NCBI GenBank assembly: GCA_035556495.1
Contig: DATMEW010000070.1
Span: 1-61,381 of the forward strand
Reading direction: 5' to 3'
DNA: 61,381 nucleotides
DNA from: CANKHJ01 sp035556495
Lineage (GTDB): Bacteria; Pseudomonadota; Alphaproteobacteria; Rhizobiales; Xanthobacteraceae
Both the position numbers and the translations under genes were made by a program. Of this stretch, positions 7,516 to 14,504 are shown in pieces. Numbering within the stretch: the stretch's first letter is position 1; every line of letters begins with the position of its first letter. The notes under the pieces are model-generated. The model saw only the letters and a list, made by a program, of their open reading frames with translations. It was not told the DNA's origin and ran no database searches.

Positions 7516-7591
7516 TGGTTGCGGGGATGGGACTCGAACCCATGACCTCCGGCTTATGAGACCGGCGAGCTACCTTTGCTCCACCCACGCA
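7516..7591 (-). tRNA. tRNA-Met (CAT), initiator-like, element-borne
   Basis: A 76-base cloverleaf with encoded CCA. T arm ATGGG/CCCAT, anticodon CAT (7556-7558), anticodon stem CCGGT/GCCGG, D stem GAGC/GCTC with a short 7-base loop containing GG. The TGGAGCA and GGTAGCTCG segments resemble tRNA-fMet. The acceptor arms TGCGTGG and CCCCGCA have a mismatch at the fifth pair, and the end pair T1-A72 is matched, unlike a canonical initiator. It lies inside a phage-like operon, so it may be a phage tRNA or a decaying copy. Confidence 0.8.
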
Positions 7592-7748
7592 GGAAAGATC
7601 GCCGGTGATGGCTCTAGGGCCGGCGCTCCACGCTTTGACTGTGCCACCTACAGAACCGGGCGCTATGAGGACGATCGCGCGCCGATTGGTACGTCTGCCT
7701 CTCCCCGCCTCGCGAGCACGGATCGACAAGGGCCTCACGCACACAAGC

Positions 7749-8003
7749 TCAGTCGCGCCGCGTGATTGCGGCGACGATGACAGCGACGGCAGCGGCGGAT
7801 GGTTCGCGCTCCCCGGATAGCCAGTATTTCGCGGTTCGGATGCCGCAGCGGGATTGCGCCGCCAGATGCTCGGCTGTCTTGTCAGGCCAGATGGCCTTGC
7901 AAACATTGCCGAAAATTGCGGTGCACGATTGTGCACCGGGGTGCACAGACGTGCCCCGCTTCTCGATTGCGACCGCGGAAGCGATCGACGATCTTGCCTC
8001 CAT
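7749..8003 (-). CDS. Small phage-type HTH regulator
   Basis: 84 residues. The C-terminal half (DKTAEHLAAQSRCGIRTAKY, WLSGEREPSAAAVAVI) is a helix-turn-helix of the type found in small phage regulators of alphaproteobacteria. The N-terminal 30 residues look weakly conserved, so an internal GTG start (about 7948) is possible. Three GTGCAC hexamers exactly 10 bp apart lie inside its 5' coding region. It is the second gene leftward of the switch. Confidence 0.68.
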   Translation of the reverse strand: MEARSSIASAVAIEKRGTSVHPGAQSCTAIFGNVCKAIWPDKTAEHLAAQSRCGIRTAKYWLSGEREPSAAAVAVIVAAITRRD

Positions 8004-8145
8004 GACAACGCCTCACACGCATTACAAACGCACACAAACACAGGATCACGGGCAGCCCCCCTGCCGTGAGAGACGCGCGGGCCGGACAGAGTATTGCGTT
8101 GTGAAAGAGCCGGTCCGGGCGTCCAAAATTCAGTGGGAGGGCACA

Positions 8146-8379
8146 TCATGATGCGCTCTCCAAATCAGCAGCACATTCGACCATTCCCCAAAGCGACGCC
8201 GGTGCCTCTAGGCCCTTCGCCCCCAGAGCGGCCTGCATCACCAAAAAGGTGTTGGCGGGGAATGCTGCAAAAGAATGCCAGTTAGAGGCAGCCGAGACCT
8301 TTCGGCCGGTCAGCTTTGCCACGGCAGACGTGCCGCCGAGCGCATCCATCACTTCAGTTGTGGAGCTGAGCCGATTCAT
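8146..8379 (-). CDS. Cro-like DNA-binding protein
   Basis: 77 residues. STTEVMDALGGTSAVAKLTG followed by KVSAASNWHSFAAFPANTFL is the small Cro/YdaS-like HTH type of temperate phages. It is divergent from the CI-like gene, with operator palindromes in the 90-base gap; the nearest one is 13 bases from its ATG. The frame also opens with GTG at 8388, but no Shine-Dalgarno favours either, so the message may be nearly leaderless. Function as an antagonist of the CI-like repressor is inferred from position. Confidence 0.78.
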   Translation of the reverse strand: MNRLSSTTEVMDALGGTSAVAKLTGRKVSAASNWHSFAAFPANTFLVMQAALGAKGLEAPASLWGMVECAADLESAS

Positions 8380-8391
8380 GATCGGCACGAT

Positions 8392-8434
8392 AAATCCAAA
8401 TTATTTGGATTTACAACATCCAAATTTCTTTGAT
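8392..8434. promoter_or_regulatory. Operator pair between cro-like and CI-like genes
   Basis: The first site, 8394-8410, reads ATCCAAATTATTTGGAT, a perfect 7+3+7 palindrome extendable to 9+3+9. The second, 8418-8434, starts ATCCAAA but its right arm is imperfect. Centres are about 24 bp apart. The same word recurs twice at 9010-9056. A weak rightward promoter (TTGGAT at 8405, TTTGAT at 8429) would be covered by both sites. Confidence 0.82.
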
Positions 8435-8469
8435 CGCAGAAAACTCACACGCAAGGCATCTTTGTACCT

Positions 8470-8823
8470 ATGGCGACCAAAGAGACGGGCGGGCCAGAAG
8501 ACCCCATGGCTCAAAGGCTTAGGCTGCTCCGCGAGGCTCTTAACGAGAGCAATGCGACGGCCTTTGCAGAACGGCTGGGGATATCTGCCAGCCGATGGAA
8601 TAACTTCGAACGCGGCACCCCCCTCAGTCGGGAGGTGGCGATCAAGCTCGTCCGTGCCTATCCGGGCCTATCACTGGACTGGCTTTATCTTGGCGAAACC
8701 CGCGGTCTGACGCTCGAAATGGCGCGCACATTGGACGAGGCCCTGGCGCGAAAAGGTGCAACTGGAGCAGCCTCTACCGGCACACCAGCCAACAGAAAGC
8801 GTGTCACCAAATCGCGCGCATGA
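8470..8823 (+). CDS. CI-like repressor, XRE-family HTH
   Basis: 117 residues. The HTH spans about residues 13-60 (AQRLRLLREALNESNATAFA, RLGISASRWNNFERGTPLS), followed by YPGLSLDWLYLGETRGLTL, a tail common in short phage repressors. No peptidase-like C-terminal domain is present, so RecA-induced self-cleavage is not expected. A second start (Met 13, 8506) is possible; neither has a strong Shine-Dalgarno. Operators flank the gene on both sides, as in a lambda-type immunity region. Its last 139 bases overlap a gene on the other strand. Confidence 0.85.
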   Translation: MATKETGGPEDPMAQRLRLLREALNESNATAFAERLGISASRWNNFERGTPLSREVAIKLVRAYPGLSLDWLYLGETRGLTLEMARTLDEALARKGATGAASTGTPANRKRVTKSRA

Positions 8824-8918
8824 TCCAGGACAGCAAGCGCATCTTGCGGATTTTCTGGTAGCTGCGCTGCCAGATGTAATGCCTGCCGCTTCTTCCATGC
8901 CTCATCGGACGGACCCAT
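8685..8918 (-). CDS. Small phage-type protein, convergent with the repressor gene
   Basis: 77 residues. The N-terminal part (DEAWKKRQALHLAAQLPENP, DALAVLDHARDLVTRFL) looks like a conserved small-protein family seen near alphaproteobacterial phage repressors; the C-terminal third is basic and probably unconstrained. GGGAGG lies seven bases before ATG 8918, a strong ribosome site. The operators at 9010-9056 lie just upstream, so the repressor probably controls it. It overlaps the 3' end of the repressor gene antisense. Confidence 0.65.
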   Translation of the reverse strand: MGPSDEAWKKRQALHLAAQLPENPQDALAVLDHARDLVTRFLLAGVPVEAAPVAPFRARASSNVRAISSVRPRVSPR

Positions 8919-9009
8919 TACACACCTCCCTACAATGAGAACATTTTAAGAACAAATTTCATCATGTTGGGAAACAGGATGTCAATCCTAAACTTTCACT
9001 GATCCTGAC

Positions 9010-9056
9010 ATCCAAATTATTTGGATTTTATGATTGATTATCCAAATTTTTTGGAT
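9010..9056. promoter_or_regulatory. Second operator pair (two perfect palindromes)
   Basis: ATCCAAATTATTTGGAT (9010-9026) and ATCCAAATTTTTTGGAT (9040-9056), centres 30 bp apart. The first is identical to the site at 8394-8410. They sit upstream of the minus-strand gene starting at 8918. Confidence 0.85.
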
Positions 9057-9130
9057 CATCGTCCGCGGATCAACGCCAGCATCCGGCTGGCTGGGCCAGG
9101 ACGGTTATCGTGTTGGACGCTCCGCAAACG

Positions 9131-9547
9131 TCACCTTCGGCGGACAGGGCTCACAGGGCCCGGCAGCGTGGCTTGAACTGGCGAGCAGTCGTATTTGAAT
9201 TCGTATTGCGGGGTGACGATCAGGTAGCCATCCGTAATGCGGCAATGCCCCCGCTCGGTGCCTTGGAGATATTGCAGCGCCGCACGCTCAAAGAGCGGTT
9301 TTGGAGGCGTGGTATCGACAGCTCCGAGAAACATTCCGCGTCCGGCACCCTGCGCAAATGCGTTGCCCAAACTGGACGTCACCATCATCCGTCCAGCATC
9401 AGTTTTATCGAACACCCGATAGATATCGTCGCCCTCGACCGCAACCGGCACCGGATCTATGCCGGTGTAGTGCTCCATCGCATACCCCATGCCAGCGCAG
9501 CCCCCGAGGCTCAGCGCAAGCAACAGCAATCCATTCCTCGTCAGCAC
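9131..9547 (-). CDS. Putative lipoprotein
   Basis: A GTG start at 9547 is favoured because GGGGAGG ends about 8 bases upstream; the ATG at 9553 abuts that ribosome site. The signal peptide is NGLLLLALSLGGC, with lipobox LGGC followed by Ala-Gly, so export and lipidation are expected. The rest (~120 residues) has no recognised domain, with a Cys pair near the C-terminus (GHC, YDC). It faces opposite to the rightward gene chain and stands alone, as lysogenic-conversion (moron) genes often do; that role is a guess. Confidence 0.75.
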   Translation of the reverse strand: MLTRNGLLLLALSLGGCAGMGYAMEHYTGIDPVPVAVEGDDIYRVFDKTDAGRMMVTSSLGNAFAQGAGRGMFLGAVDTTPPKPLFERAALQYLQGTERGHCRITDGYLIVTPQYEFKYDCSPVQATLPGPVSPVRRR

Positions 9548-9592
9548 TTCCATCCCCTCCCCGGTGTTTGGGAGCGGAGCCTATCACCCATA

Positions 9593-9613
9593 GCGGCGAC
9601 AGCAAGTCGCCGC
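9593..9613. other. Perfect inverted repeat before the rightward gene chain
   Basis: GCGGCGAC (9593-9600) and GTCGCCGC (9606-9613) flank AGCAA. It lies between the divergent lipoprotein gene and the first rightward gene and could be an operator or an RNA hairpin. Confidence 0.5.
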
Positions 9614-9658
9614 ATGGGGAGACGTGTTCAGTTCGTAAATGCGTATCGGAGTTGCGTC

Positions 9659-10198
9659 ATGCGTACGAGATATCCCGTCACACCACACGTTCCGGAGCCT
9701 GAGACAGAGTTTAAGCCAATCGGCATCGCGGTGTTTGATGCTCTCGGGATTGCCGATCCTGAGTATACGCCGGGCGAGCAGATCGCGCTGATGCGCCTGC
9801 GCCGGACCGACATGGCCAACGAGGTGATGCTGCGCTTGCAGGCGCAGGGGCACCGGGCCACGGGCAAGGATTACTGGCGGCTCCGGACGCGGAGGCTGGC
9901 CGATAAGAACGTCGATCGGGACTTCCTGTTTCTGACTCCGGTCGGAAAGCATCGCGCTGATGCGCTGGCGCGGACCCTGGCGAAGCAGTTCGGGCTGCAT
10001 CATTTTATCCGGTCGGAATCCCGATACCACGCCAACCTCACCTGTACTTGCGGTTGGAGCACGAGCCTGTCCCTCAATCAGGGGCACATGGCATCGCAGG
10101 TGAGCAGGGCTGCTGCACGACACTTCATGGCGGTGCGGGACCGCGAAGCTTCCGCGCAGGCCGAGACCTCCATGCCGATGGAGGCCGTCCATGGGTAA
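9659..10198 (+). CDS. Hypothetical element protein
   Basis: 179 residues from ATG 9659, the first gene of the rightward chain. The N-terminal half is helical and charged (QIALMRLRRTDMANEVMLRL, RATGKDYWRLRTRRLADKN). The C-terminal half contains NLTCTCGWSTS and two later His residues that could bind metal, but no family is recognised. Earlier in-frame codons run into the lipoprotein region and lack support. It overlaps the next gene by eight bases. Confidence 0.7.
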   Translation: MRTRYPVTPHVPEPETEFKPIGIAVFDALGIADPEYTPGEQIALMRLRRTDMANEVMLRLQAQGHRATGKDYWRLRTRRLADKNVDRDFLFLTPVGKHRADALARTLAKQFGLHHFIRSESRYHANLTCTCGWSTSLSLNQGHMASQVSRAAARHFMAVRDREASAQAETSMPMEAVHG

Positions 10199-10544
10199 GA
10201 TACTCACCCTTCCCATCGCAAGGATCGATGGCTCAGGGCTTTCGGCCGCCTCAGAGGATGTCACACATGGCAGGTTGCCGTGGCGCGTCGTCGACAACGG
10301 CACCGAAGGCGTGATCCTCGACGCCTACGGCCGCCCTCTCCTGCATGGCCTGCCGGGCGCATGCCGGCGGGCGACCGACGCGGCAAACAGCTTCCTCGCC
10401 CTCTATGGCGAGTTTGAACGGATGGCGGAAGCGATGCGCGCCGCACACGCCGCGATGCGGCGGCAGCCGAACCGGACGTCCGCCCTCGATGCAGCCTATC
10501 GCCTGATTGACGAGCTCCTCGATCCAGAGGAGCCGGCGCTATGA
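10191..10544 (+). CDS. Hypothetical element protein
   Basis: 117 residues. GRLPWRVVDNGTEGVILDAY followed by a helical stretch (AANSFLALYGEFERMAEAMR) resembles small phage proteins of unknown role. Overlaps both neighbours (8 bases before, ATGA after), so it is translated as part of the chain. Confidence 0.65.
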   Translation: MGKILTLPIARIDGSGLSAASEDVTHGRLPWRVVDNGTEGVILDAYGRPLLHGLPGACRRATDAANSFLALYGEFERMAEAMRAAHAAMRRQPNRTSALDAAYRLIDELLDPEEPAL

Positions 10545-10678
10545 GGACGATCATCACTGAGTGCCTGGTCGAGCCGATCATCGAGCTTTGCGACCCGTGG
10601 ACGCTGGCCGAGTTGGCGGCCGGTATGATCTTCGGCGCCCTGATCGCCGTCTATGCCGCGCTGGGGTCCGGAGCATGA
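10541..10678 (+). CDS. Small single-pass membrane protein
   Basis: A 45-codon gene linked by overlapping start and stop codons to both neighbours. TLAELAAGMIFGALIAVYAA is a predicted membrane segment; the N-terminus carries two Cys (ECLVEP, ELCDPW). No family is recognised. Support comes from the overlaps and the hydrophobic segment. Confidence 0.55.
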   Translation: MRTIITECLVEPIIELCDPWTLAELAAGMIFGALIAVYAALGSGA

Positions 10679-11067
10679 GCCGCCGGGAATTCTCCTCACC
10701 GGTGAAGCGGGCGGCGCTGGAGCGGAGCGGCGGCACCTGCGAGTGCTATCGGATTCCCGGCCGGCCGGGATGCGGTGCGCTGCTCGGGCCCGGCAACACG
10801 TTCTACGAGCATATCATCCCGGATCAGCTCGGCGGCGAGCCCAGCCTCGATAACTGCGCCGCGCTGACCAAGACCTGCTGGCGTCTCAAGACCGACACCT
10901 ATGACCTGCCGGTGATCGCCAAGTCCAAGCGCGTGCGGGACCGCCATCGCGGGATCAAGCCTCAGCACTATCGCGCCCTGCCCGGCTCAAAGCGATCCGG
11001 CATCAAGATCCCGTTCGGACGCGGGCCACCCATCGATCGACGCACCGGGCAACCGGTCAAGTTCTAA
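10675..11067 (+). CDS. HNH-type nuclease, first copy
   Basis: 130 residues from ATG 10675, overlapping the preceding stop. A Cys cluster (GGTCECYRIPGRPGCG) is followed by YEHIIPDQLGGEPSLDNCAA and LTKTCWRLKT, the layout of a divergent HNH nuclease: His, Asn, and a final Lys where the last catalytic His is often found. The basic C-terminus (GSKRSGIKIPFGRGPP) fits DNA binding. Similar proteins occur in early regions of alphaproteobacterial prophages. Whether it is active is uncertain. Confidence 0.75.
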   Translation: MSRREFSSPVKRAALERSGGTCECYRIPGRPGCGALLGPGNTFYEHIIPDQLGGEPSLDNCAALTKTCWRLKTDTYDLPVIAKSKRVRDRHRGIKPQHYRALPGSKRSGIKIPFGRGPPIDRRTGQPVKF

Positions 11068-11120
11068 GCCTGCGAGTTGAGTTTGTTATGCGTGTTTGAG
11101 TTGGGAGCAGATGGTGGATC

Positions 11121-11540
11121 ATGGACGCGCCGCTATTCGACATGGAGTTGGACGAGCCCGAGACGGCCCCCGCGCCGGCTCGACCCGTCCTCTATGAGAA
11201 GCAGAAAGCCAGCCGGAAGCGGGTGACGCTGCCCGGACTTGGCGATCTCTCCCAAGATGACAAATACGCACTCCATCTCCTCGGCCTGCGGCGCGTCATC
11301 ACCCCTTACAGCCTGCGGCATCTGCTTGCCTATATCGATGAGCCGCAGAAGCTGATGGTCGCCAACAGGACTGTCATCGCCATGCAGCGGCGGCTGCTGA
11401 ACGATGGCTGGATCCGCATGCACATGCAGCCCGGCCGGCGTACCTGCACGGTGCTGACAGAGCGCGGGCATAGCCTGGTCTCGGCGGTCCTCGCCGTGGT
11501 CGCTGATCTTTACAAAGCTCAAGAGCGTGAGCGGCCATGA
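11121..11540 (+). CDS. Hypothetical protein, winged-helix-like
   Basis: 139 residues. After a Pro/Ala-rich lead, KYALHLLGLRRVITPYSLRH through RRLLNDGWIRMHMQPG and TVLTERGHSLVSAVL reads like a winged helix of the MarR/replication-initiator shape, but there is no firm family match. It follows a 53-base gap, the first real break in the chain, so a promoter may lie at 11068-11120. It overlaps the next gene by ATGA. Confidence 0.65.
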   Translation: MDAPLFDMELDEPETAPAPARPVLYEKQKASRKRVTLPGLGDLSQDDKYALHLLGLRRVITPYSLRHLLAYIDEPQKLMVANRTVIAMQRRLLNDGWIRMHMQPGRRTCTVLTERGHSLVSAVLAVVADLYKAQERERP

Positions 11541-12061
11541 GTGTGAAGCTGAAAGTCGGCGACCGCATCCCTCGCCCCGCTGGGGTGCCGGATGGATATG
11601 TTCTGGTGCCGCGTGAGCCGACAACGTTACTGGACTGTCCGGTCGGCTTGTTTATCAACCAATATGGCGGGCTCTGTCTTAAAACTGAATACGGCAACAA
11701 CGAAGGTCGGATCGACGCCTATATTGTTTCGAGCGGGGAATTCTTTTGGGGGGAGCAGCCACAGACCATTGCGAACCAGCGCAAGCAGATCGTCACGCCC
11801 GTGGACGCCCTCACCGCCGCACCCCCGCCTCCGGCGCAGGGATGGCAGCCGATAGAGACGGCTCCAAAGGACCGCACAGACCTGATCTTTTGGGTTGAAG
11901 ACAAGGTGAGATTCTGCGGCGGATGGAGAAATGAACAATACGCCAAGAATCCTCGCCCATACTGGACTTACGCAACGTCGATGGGCGTGCAGTACGTCCG
12001 AGAAAGCCAGCCCACGCTCTGGCAGCTTCCGCCCACCCCGCCAGCAGTGGAGGGGGAGTAG
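11537..12061 (+). CDS. DUF551-like phage protein
   Basis: 174 residues. The C-terminal third contains GWQPIETAPKDRTDLIFWVE and QPTLWQLPPTPP, the hallmark ends of DUF551-type domains found in phage and prophage proteins of unknown function. The N-terminal half has VPDGYVLVPREPTTLLDC. Adjacent to the next gene without a gap. Confidence 0.72.
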   Translation: MSVKLKVGDRIPRPAGVPDGYVLVPREPTTLLDCPVGLFINQYGGLCLKTEYGNNEGRIDAYIVSSGEFFWGEQPQTIANQRKQIVTPVDALTAAPPPPAQGWQPIETAPKDRTDLIFWVEDKVRFCGGWRNEQYAKNPRPYWTYATSMGVQYVRESQPTLWQLPPTPPAVEGE

Positions 12062-12412
12062 ATGGACCAGCAACAAATACCGCGTGCCGGCGATATCGTT
12101 CATCACGCCCCGACCGGCGAGGAATGGGTTGTCGCCTATGTGAGCGGCGACCGCCTCGCATGGTGCGGATGGCCGGAAGGTGAAGCCGCCCTGTCCGACT
12201 GCACGCTCGTCAAAGCGTGTACGGACGACGAGCACCTGCGGATACTGCGCGACATGGCGCGGGCTGGCAGCACTCGCGCACGCAAGGCTCAAGAGGCGCT
12301 GAATGCCATCGGCGCAGGCCCCGAAATCATCACCCAGCACACCCAGCGTGTCGGACAGGTGGACGTAACGCTCACGGTCGGGCGGATCACACCACGGACA
12401 GGAGGCAAGTGA
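12062..12412 (+). CDS. Hypothetical phage-type protein
   Basis: 116 residues. GDIVHHAPTGEEWVVAYVSG and LAWCGWPEGEAALSDC form a small beta-rich domain I recall from prophage gene sets; the C-terminal half is helical. Its ATG follows the preceding stop directly. The role is unknown. Confidence 0.68.
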   Translation: MDQQQIPRAGDIVHHAPTGEEWVVAYVSGDRLAWCGWPEGEAALSDCTLVKACTDDEHLRILRDMARAGSTRARKAQEALNAIGAGPEIITQHTQRVGQVDVTLTVGRITPRTGGK

Positions 12413-12413
12413 C

Positions 12414-12599
12414 ATGCGAGACAACCTTATTATCCAGCGGCATTCCTCGCTGATCGACTGCCCTGTTCGGGTGCAGATCGGTGACGGCTGGTACCCAGCA
12501 CGCCCCGAGGGCTTCTCGTCGTTCCTCTATCGCGTTCGTGCGGCATGGCTGGTGTTCACCGGCCGCGCCGATGCCCTCGTTTGGCCGAAGGGGCAGTGA
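12414..12599 (+). CDS. Hypothetical small element protein
   Basis: 61 residues starting one base after the previous stop. VQIGDGWYPARPEG and RVRAAWLVFTGRADALVWPK suggest a small beta protein of phage type. No family assigned; packing in the chain is the main support. Confidence 0.6.
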   Translation: MRDNLIIQRHSSLIDCPVRVQIGDGWYPARPEGFSSFLYRVRAAWLVFTGRADALVWPKGQ

Positions 12600-12610
12600 G
12601 GACTCCACCC

Positions 12611-12982
12611 ATGAATGACCTGATTGCGCGCTTAGAAGCGGCCACGGGGCCGGATCGAGAGTTGGATATCGACGTGCTTGTTGCTTGCGGGTGGCGAGAT
12701 GAACGCGAGTTTGGCTTCCTAGCTGATCTGCAAGGCGAGCATTACTGGATCGGCAATCCCGACTGCTGGAACGGTGAGCCTCCGTTCGTCACCGGCAGCC
12801 TAGACGCTGCGATGACGCTGGTGCCGGAAGGATCTGCTTATAACTTCCAAGGCAACTCGGGCATGCACTATGCCTGTGTCAGCGGCTTTTACAGCGGCAA
12901 AGCGGCTCCGACACCAGCTATTGCTCTCGCGAAAGCAGCCATCGCGGCTCTCCGCGCCCGCGCCTCTGATGGGGGACGGTGA
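12611..12982 (+). CDS. Hypothetical phage-type protein
   Basis: 123 residues from ATG 12611. NDLIARLEAATGPDRELDID at the N-terminus and VTGSLDAAMTLVPEG in the middle are features I recall from a recurrent prophage protein family of unknown function. Its TGA overlaps the next ATG by one base. Confidence 0.72.
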   Translation: MNDLIARLEAATGPDRELDIDVLVACGWRDEREFGFLADLQGEHYWIGNPDCWNGEPPFVTGSLDAAMTLVPEGSAYNFQGNSGMHYACVSGFYSGKAAPTPAIALAKAAIAALRARASDGGR

Positions 12983-13311
12983 TGGCGATGGAGCCGAACC
13001 AGATGGGAATGACGCGCTCGCCGTTCGCTGAAACGGAGTGGCCGACACGCGGTCCAGATTTCAACCCGTGGCACATGAACGTGGCGGAGTTCGTTCGCCT
13101 CATTCAGGACAACCCCGGCCTTTGGCTGGGCGACATGGACCTAAAGTACCTGAATATTCGGATCGACACGCGGTCAGGCACCTTCATCGTCAGCGCCCGC
13201 AATGATGAGCGCGTTTCGCCAGATCGCGTCGTGGCAGCCGCCAAGAAGGCGCAGGAGACCGGCTCCAATATCGCCTACCAGGACTACAACGCCTCCCGGA
13301 GCCAGCCATGA
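12982..13311 (+). CDS. Hypothetical element protein
   Basis: 109 residues from ATG 12982; the GTG three bases earlier is also open. FNPWHMNVAEFVRLIQDNPG and SARNDERVSPDRVVAAAKKA show a mixed alpha/beta protein, family unknown. Overlaps neighbours by one and four bases. Confidence 0.62.
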   Translation: MAMEPNQMGMTRSPFAETEWPTRGPDFNPWHMNVAEFVRLIQDNPGLWLGDMDLKYLNIRIDTRSGTFIVSARNDERVSPDRVVAAAKKAQETGSNIAYQDYNASRSQP

Positions 13312-13637
13312 CAGACCTCAGCGCACCCGCCTCTCGCGTGATCGTTACCGATCTGACGTACTCAAACGGGACTGCTGTTGCTGTTCGGGTCAATACCGGC
13401 ATGGACGGCATGGAAGTGTCAGATGAGGGCTACGGAGCTTTCATCGCTGATTTAATGGGGTTCCTGGAAGATTATGAACGTGCCGCCGTTGGTACGGCCG
13501 TCACGTGGGGAATCAGATTTGGCGAACGATCGTTTTATACGGAGCCCGTGAGGGAGGAGCTTTTGCCGCTAGCGGTGAACTGCGTAGCGAATGCTTCTAT
13601 GGAGGCCGTCCTACTCATTGCCCGGAGCCAGCCATGA
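13308..13637 (+). CDS. Hypothetical element protein
   Basis: 109 residues. VIVTDLTYSNGTAVAVRVNT and DEGYGAFIADLMGFLEDYER; no recognised domain. Start and stop overlap both neighbours (ATGA each side). Confidence 0.62.
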   Translation: MTDLSAPASRVIVTDLTYSNGTAVAVRVNTGMDGMEVSDEGYGAFIADLMGFLEDYERAAVGTAVTWGIRFGERSFYTEPVREELLPLAVNCVANASMEAVLLIARSQP

Positions 13638-14068
13638 CAGACAGTCCGGTAAGGGTGCGGCGGATAAGCCCGTCAGAGCGAGAGCGGGTCCGTCAGATGT
13701 TCGGTGGGCGCTGCGCATATTGCGGTTGCGATCTACCTCCGCGCTGGCATGTCGATCACGTCGAGCCTGTCGTCCGAGGACTGGATGTTGCTGGCAATCC
13801 TGCCCCGGCGCACCGGCCACACAACCATCGCTCTGACAACTTTCGCCCGGCCTGTCCGCCGTGCAACATCAGCAAAGCGTCGATGTCCTTGGAACAATGG
13901 CGGAAGTGGCTCGCCGGACACGTCAACAGCCTCAACGCATATCACCCGATTTACAGGCTGGCGAAAGCCTACGGGCTGATCCGCGAGACCGGCGACCCGA
14001 TCATCTTTCATTTCGAGAGGTTCGCCAACGCCCCGCTCTGCGAGCCCACAGACAGGAGAGAGACGTGA
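13634..14068 (+). CDS. HNH endonuclease, second copy
   Basis: 144 residues. RCAYCGCDLPPRWHVDHVEP is a classical HNH start: a zinc-binding CxxC, then the DH pair. It continues to NHRSDNFRPACPPCNISKAS with the Asn and second CxxC. This is a complete ββα-metal nuclease fold and more canonical than the first copy. The C-terminal half is helical. In phages such enzymes nick or cut DNA during packaging or act as homing nucleases; the role here is open. Confidence 0.88.
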   Translation: MTDSPVRVRRISPSERERVRQMFGGRCAYCGCDLPPRWHVDHVEPVVRGLDVAGNPAPAHRPHNHRSDNFRPACPPCNISKASMSLEQWRKWLAGHVNSLNAYHPIYRLAKAYGLIRETGDPIIFHFERFANAPLCEPTDRRET

Positions 14069-14253
14069 CGAGGCTGACAGAGGCGCAGCGGCGTGTCTTG
14101 AGCGCGTTTGCCGATCATCGGATTCGCATCGACGACCTGCATCCCGAGGTCCAGCGGGAATTATTCGACCTTGATTTGATCGCGACCATGTTCAGCGCCA
14201 GCGGATCATTCCATGTGCTGACCGACGCCGGCCGCGCCGCACTGGAGGAGTAG
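14065..14253 (+). CDS. Hypothetical small protein, winged-helix-like
   Basis: 62 codons from GTG 14065, preceded by AGGAGAG at a good distance; GTG overlaps the HNH stop. TEAQRRVLSAFADHRIRIDD and LTDAGRAALEE resemble a short winged-helix of phage type. Confidence 0.62.
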   Translation: MTRLTEAQRRVLSAFADHRIRIDDLHPEVQRELFDLDLIATMFSASGSFHVLTDAGRAALEE

Positions 14254-14254
14254 G

Positions 14255-14473
14255 ATGGCCTGCCCATTCCGCCCTGCGATCCAGAACTGCCCGCTCTACG
14301 TCGAGAGCCATATCGGGAGTGGCCGCGGCTGCATTCAGGACGTGGATGGGTTTCCCATGTGCCGGGTGCAGGCGGGCGGCATGGACTTCGAGACGGCCGT
14401 GCTTGACCTCGCCGGCGCAGGGACGATCCACGATCACACTCTGGCCGGCCTTACCCCAGCAGGTGCCGCATGA
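14255..14473 (+). CDS. Hypothetical Cys-containing small protein
   Basis: 72 residues. Four Cys (ACPF, QNCPLY, RGCIQD, PMCRVQ) could form a small zinc or disulfide knot. One base separates it from the preceding stop. No family recognised. Confidence 0.58.
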   Translation: MACPFRPAIQNCPLYVESHIGSGRGCIQDVDGFPMCRVQAGGMDFETAVLDLAGAGTIHDHTLAGLTPAGAA

Positions 14474-14504
14474 CCCTGGCCCTCAGAGAGAGGGGGGTGG
14501 CCCC

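Noticed and set aside
7418..8149. 243-codon minus-strand frame across the tRNA and HTH gene
   Set aside because: It starts at the end of the cro-like gene but runs through a tRNA and a recognisable HTH gene in another frame, with no domain of its own.
8394..9056. The ATCCAAA repeats as a CRISPR-like array
   Set aside because: Only four copies in two pairs ~600 bp apart with a repressor gene between them; spacing and palindromic form fit operators, and no Cas protein is present.
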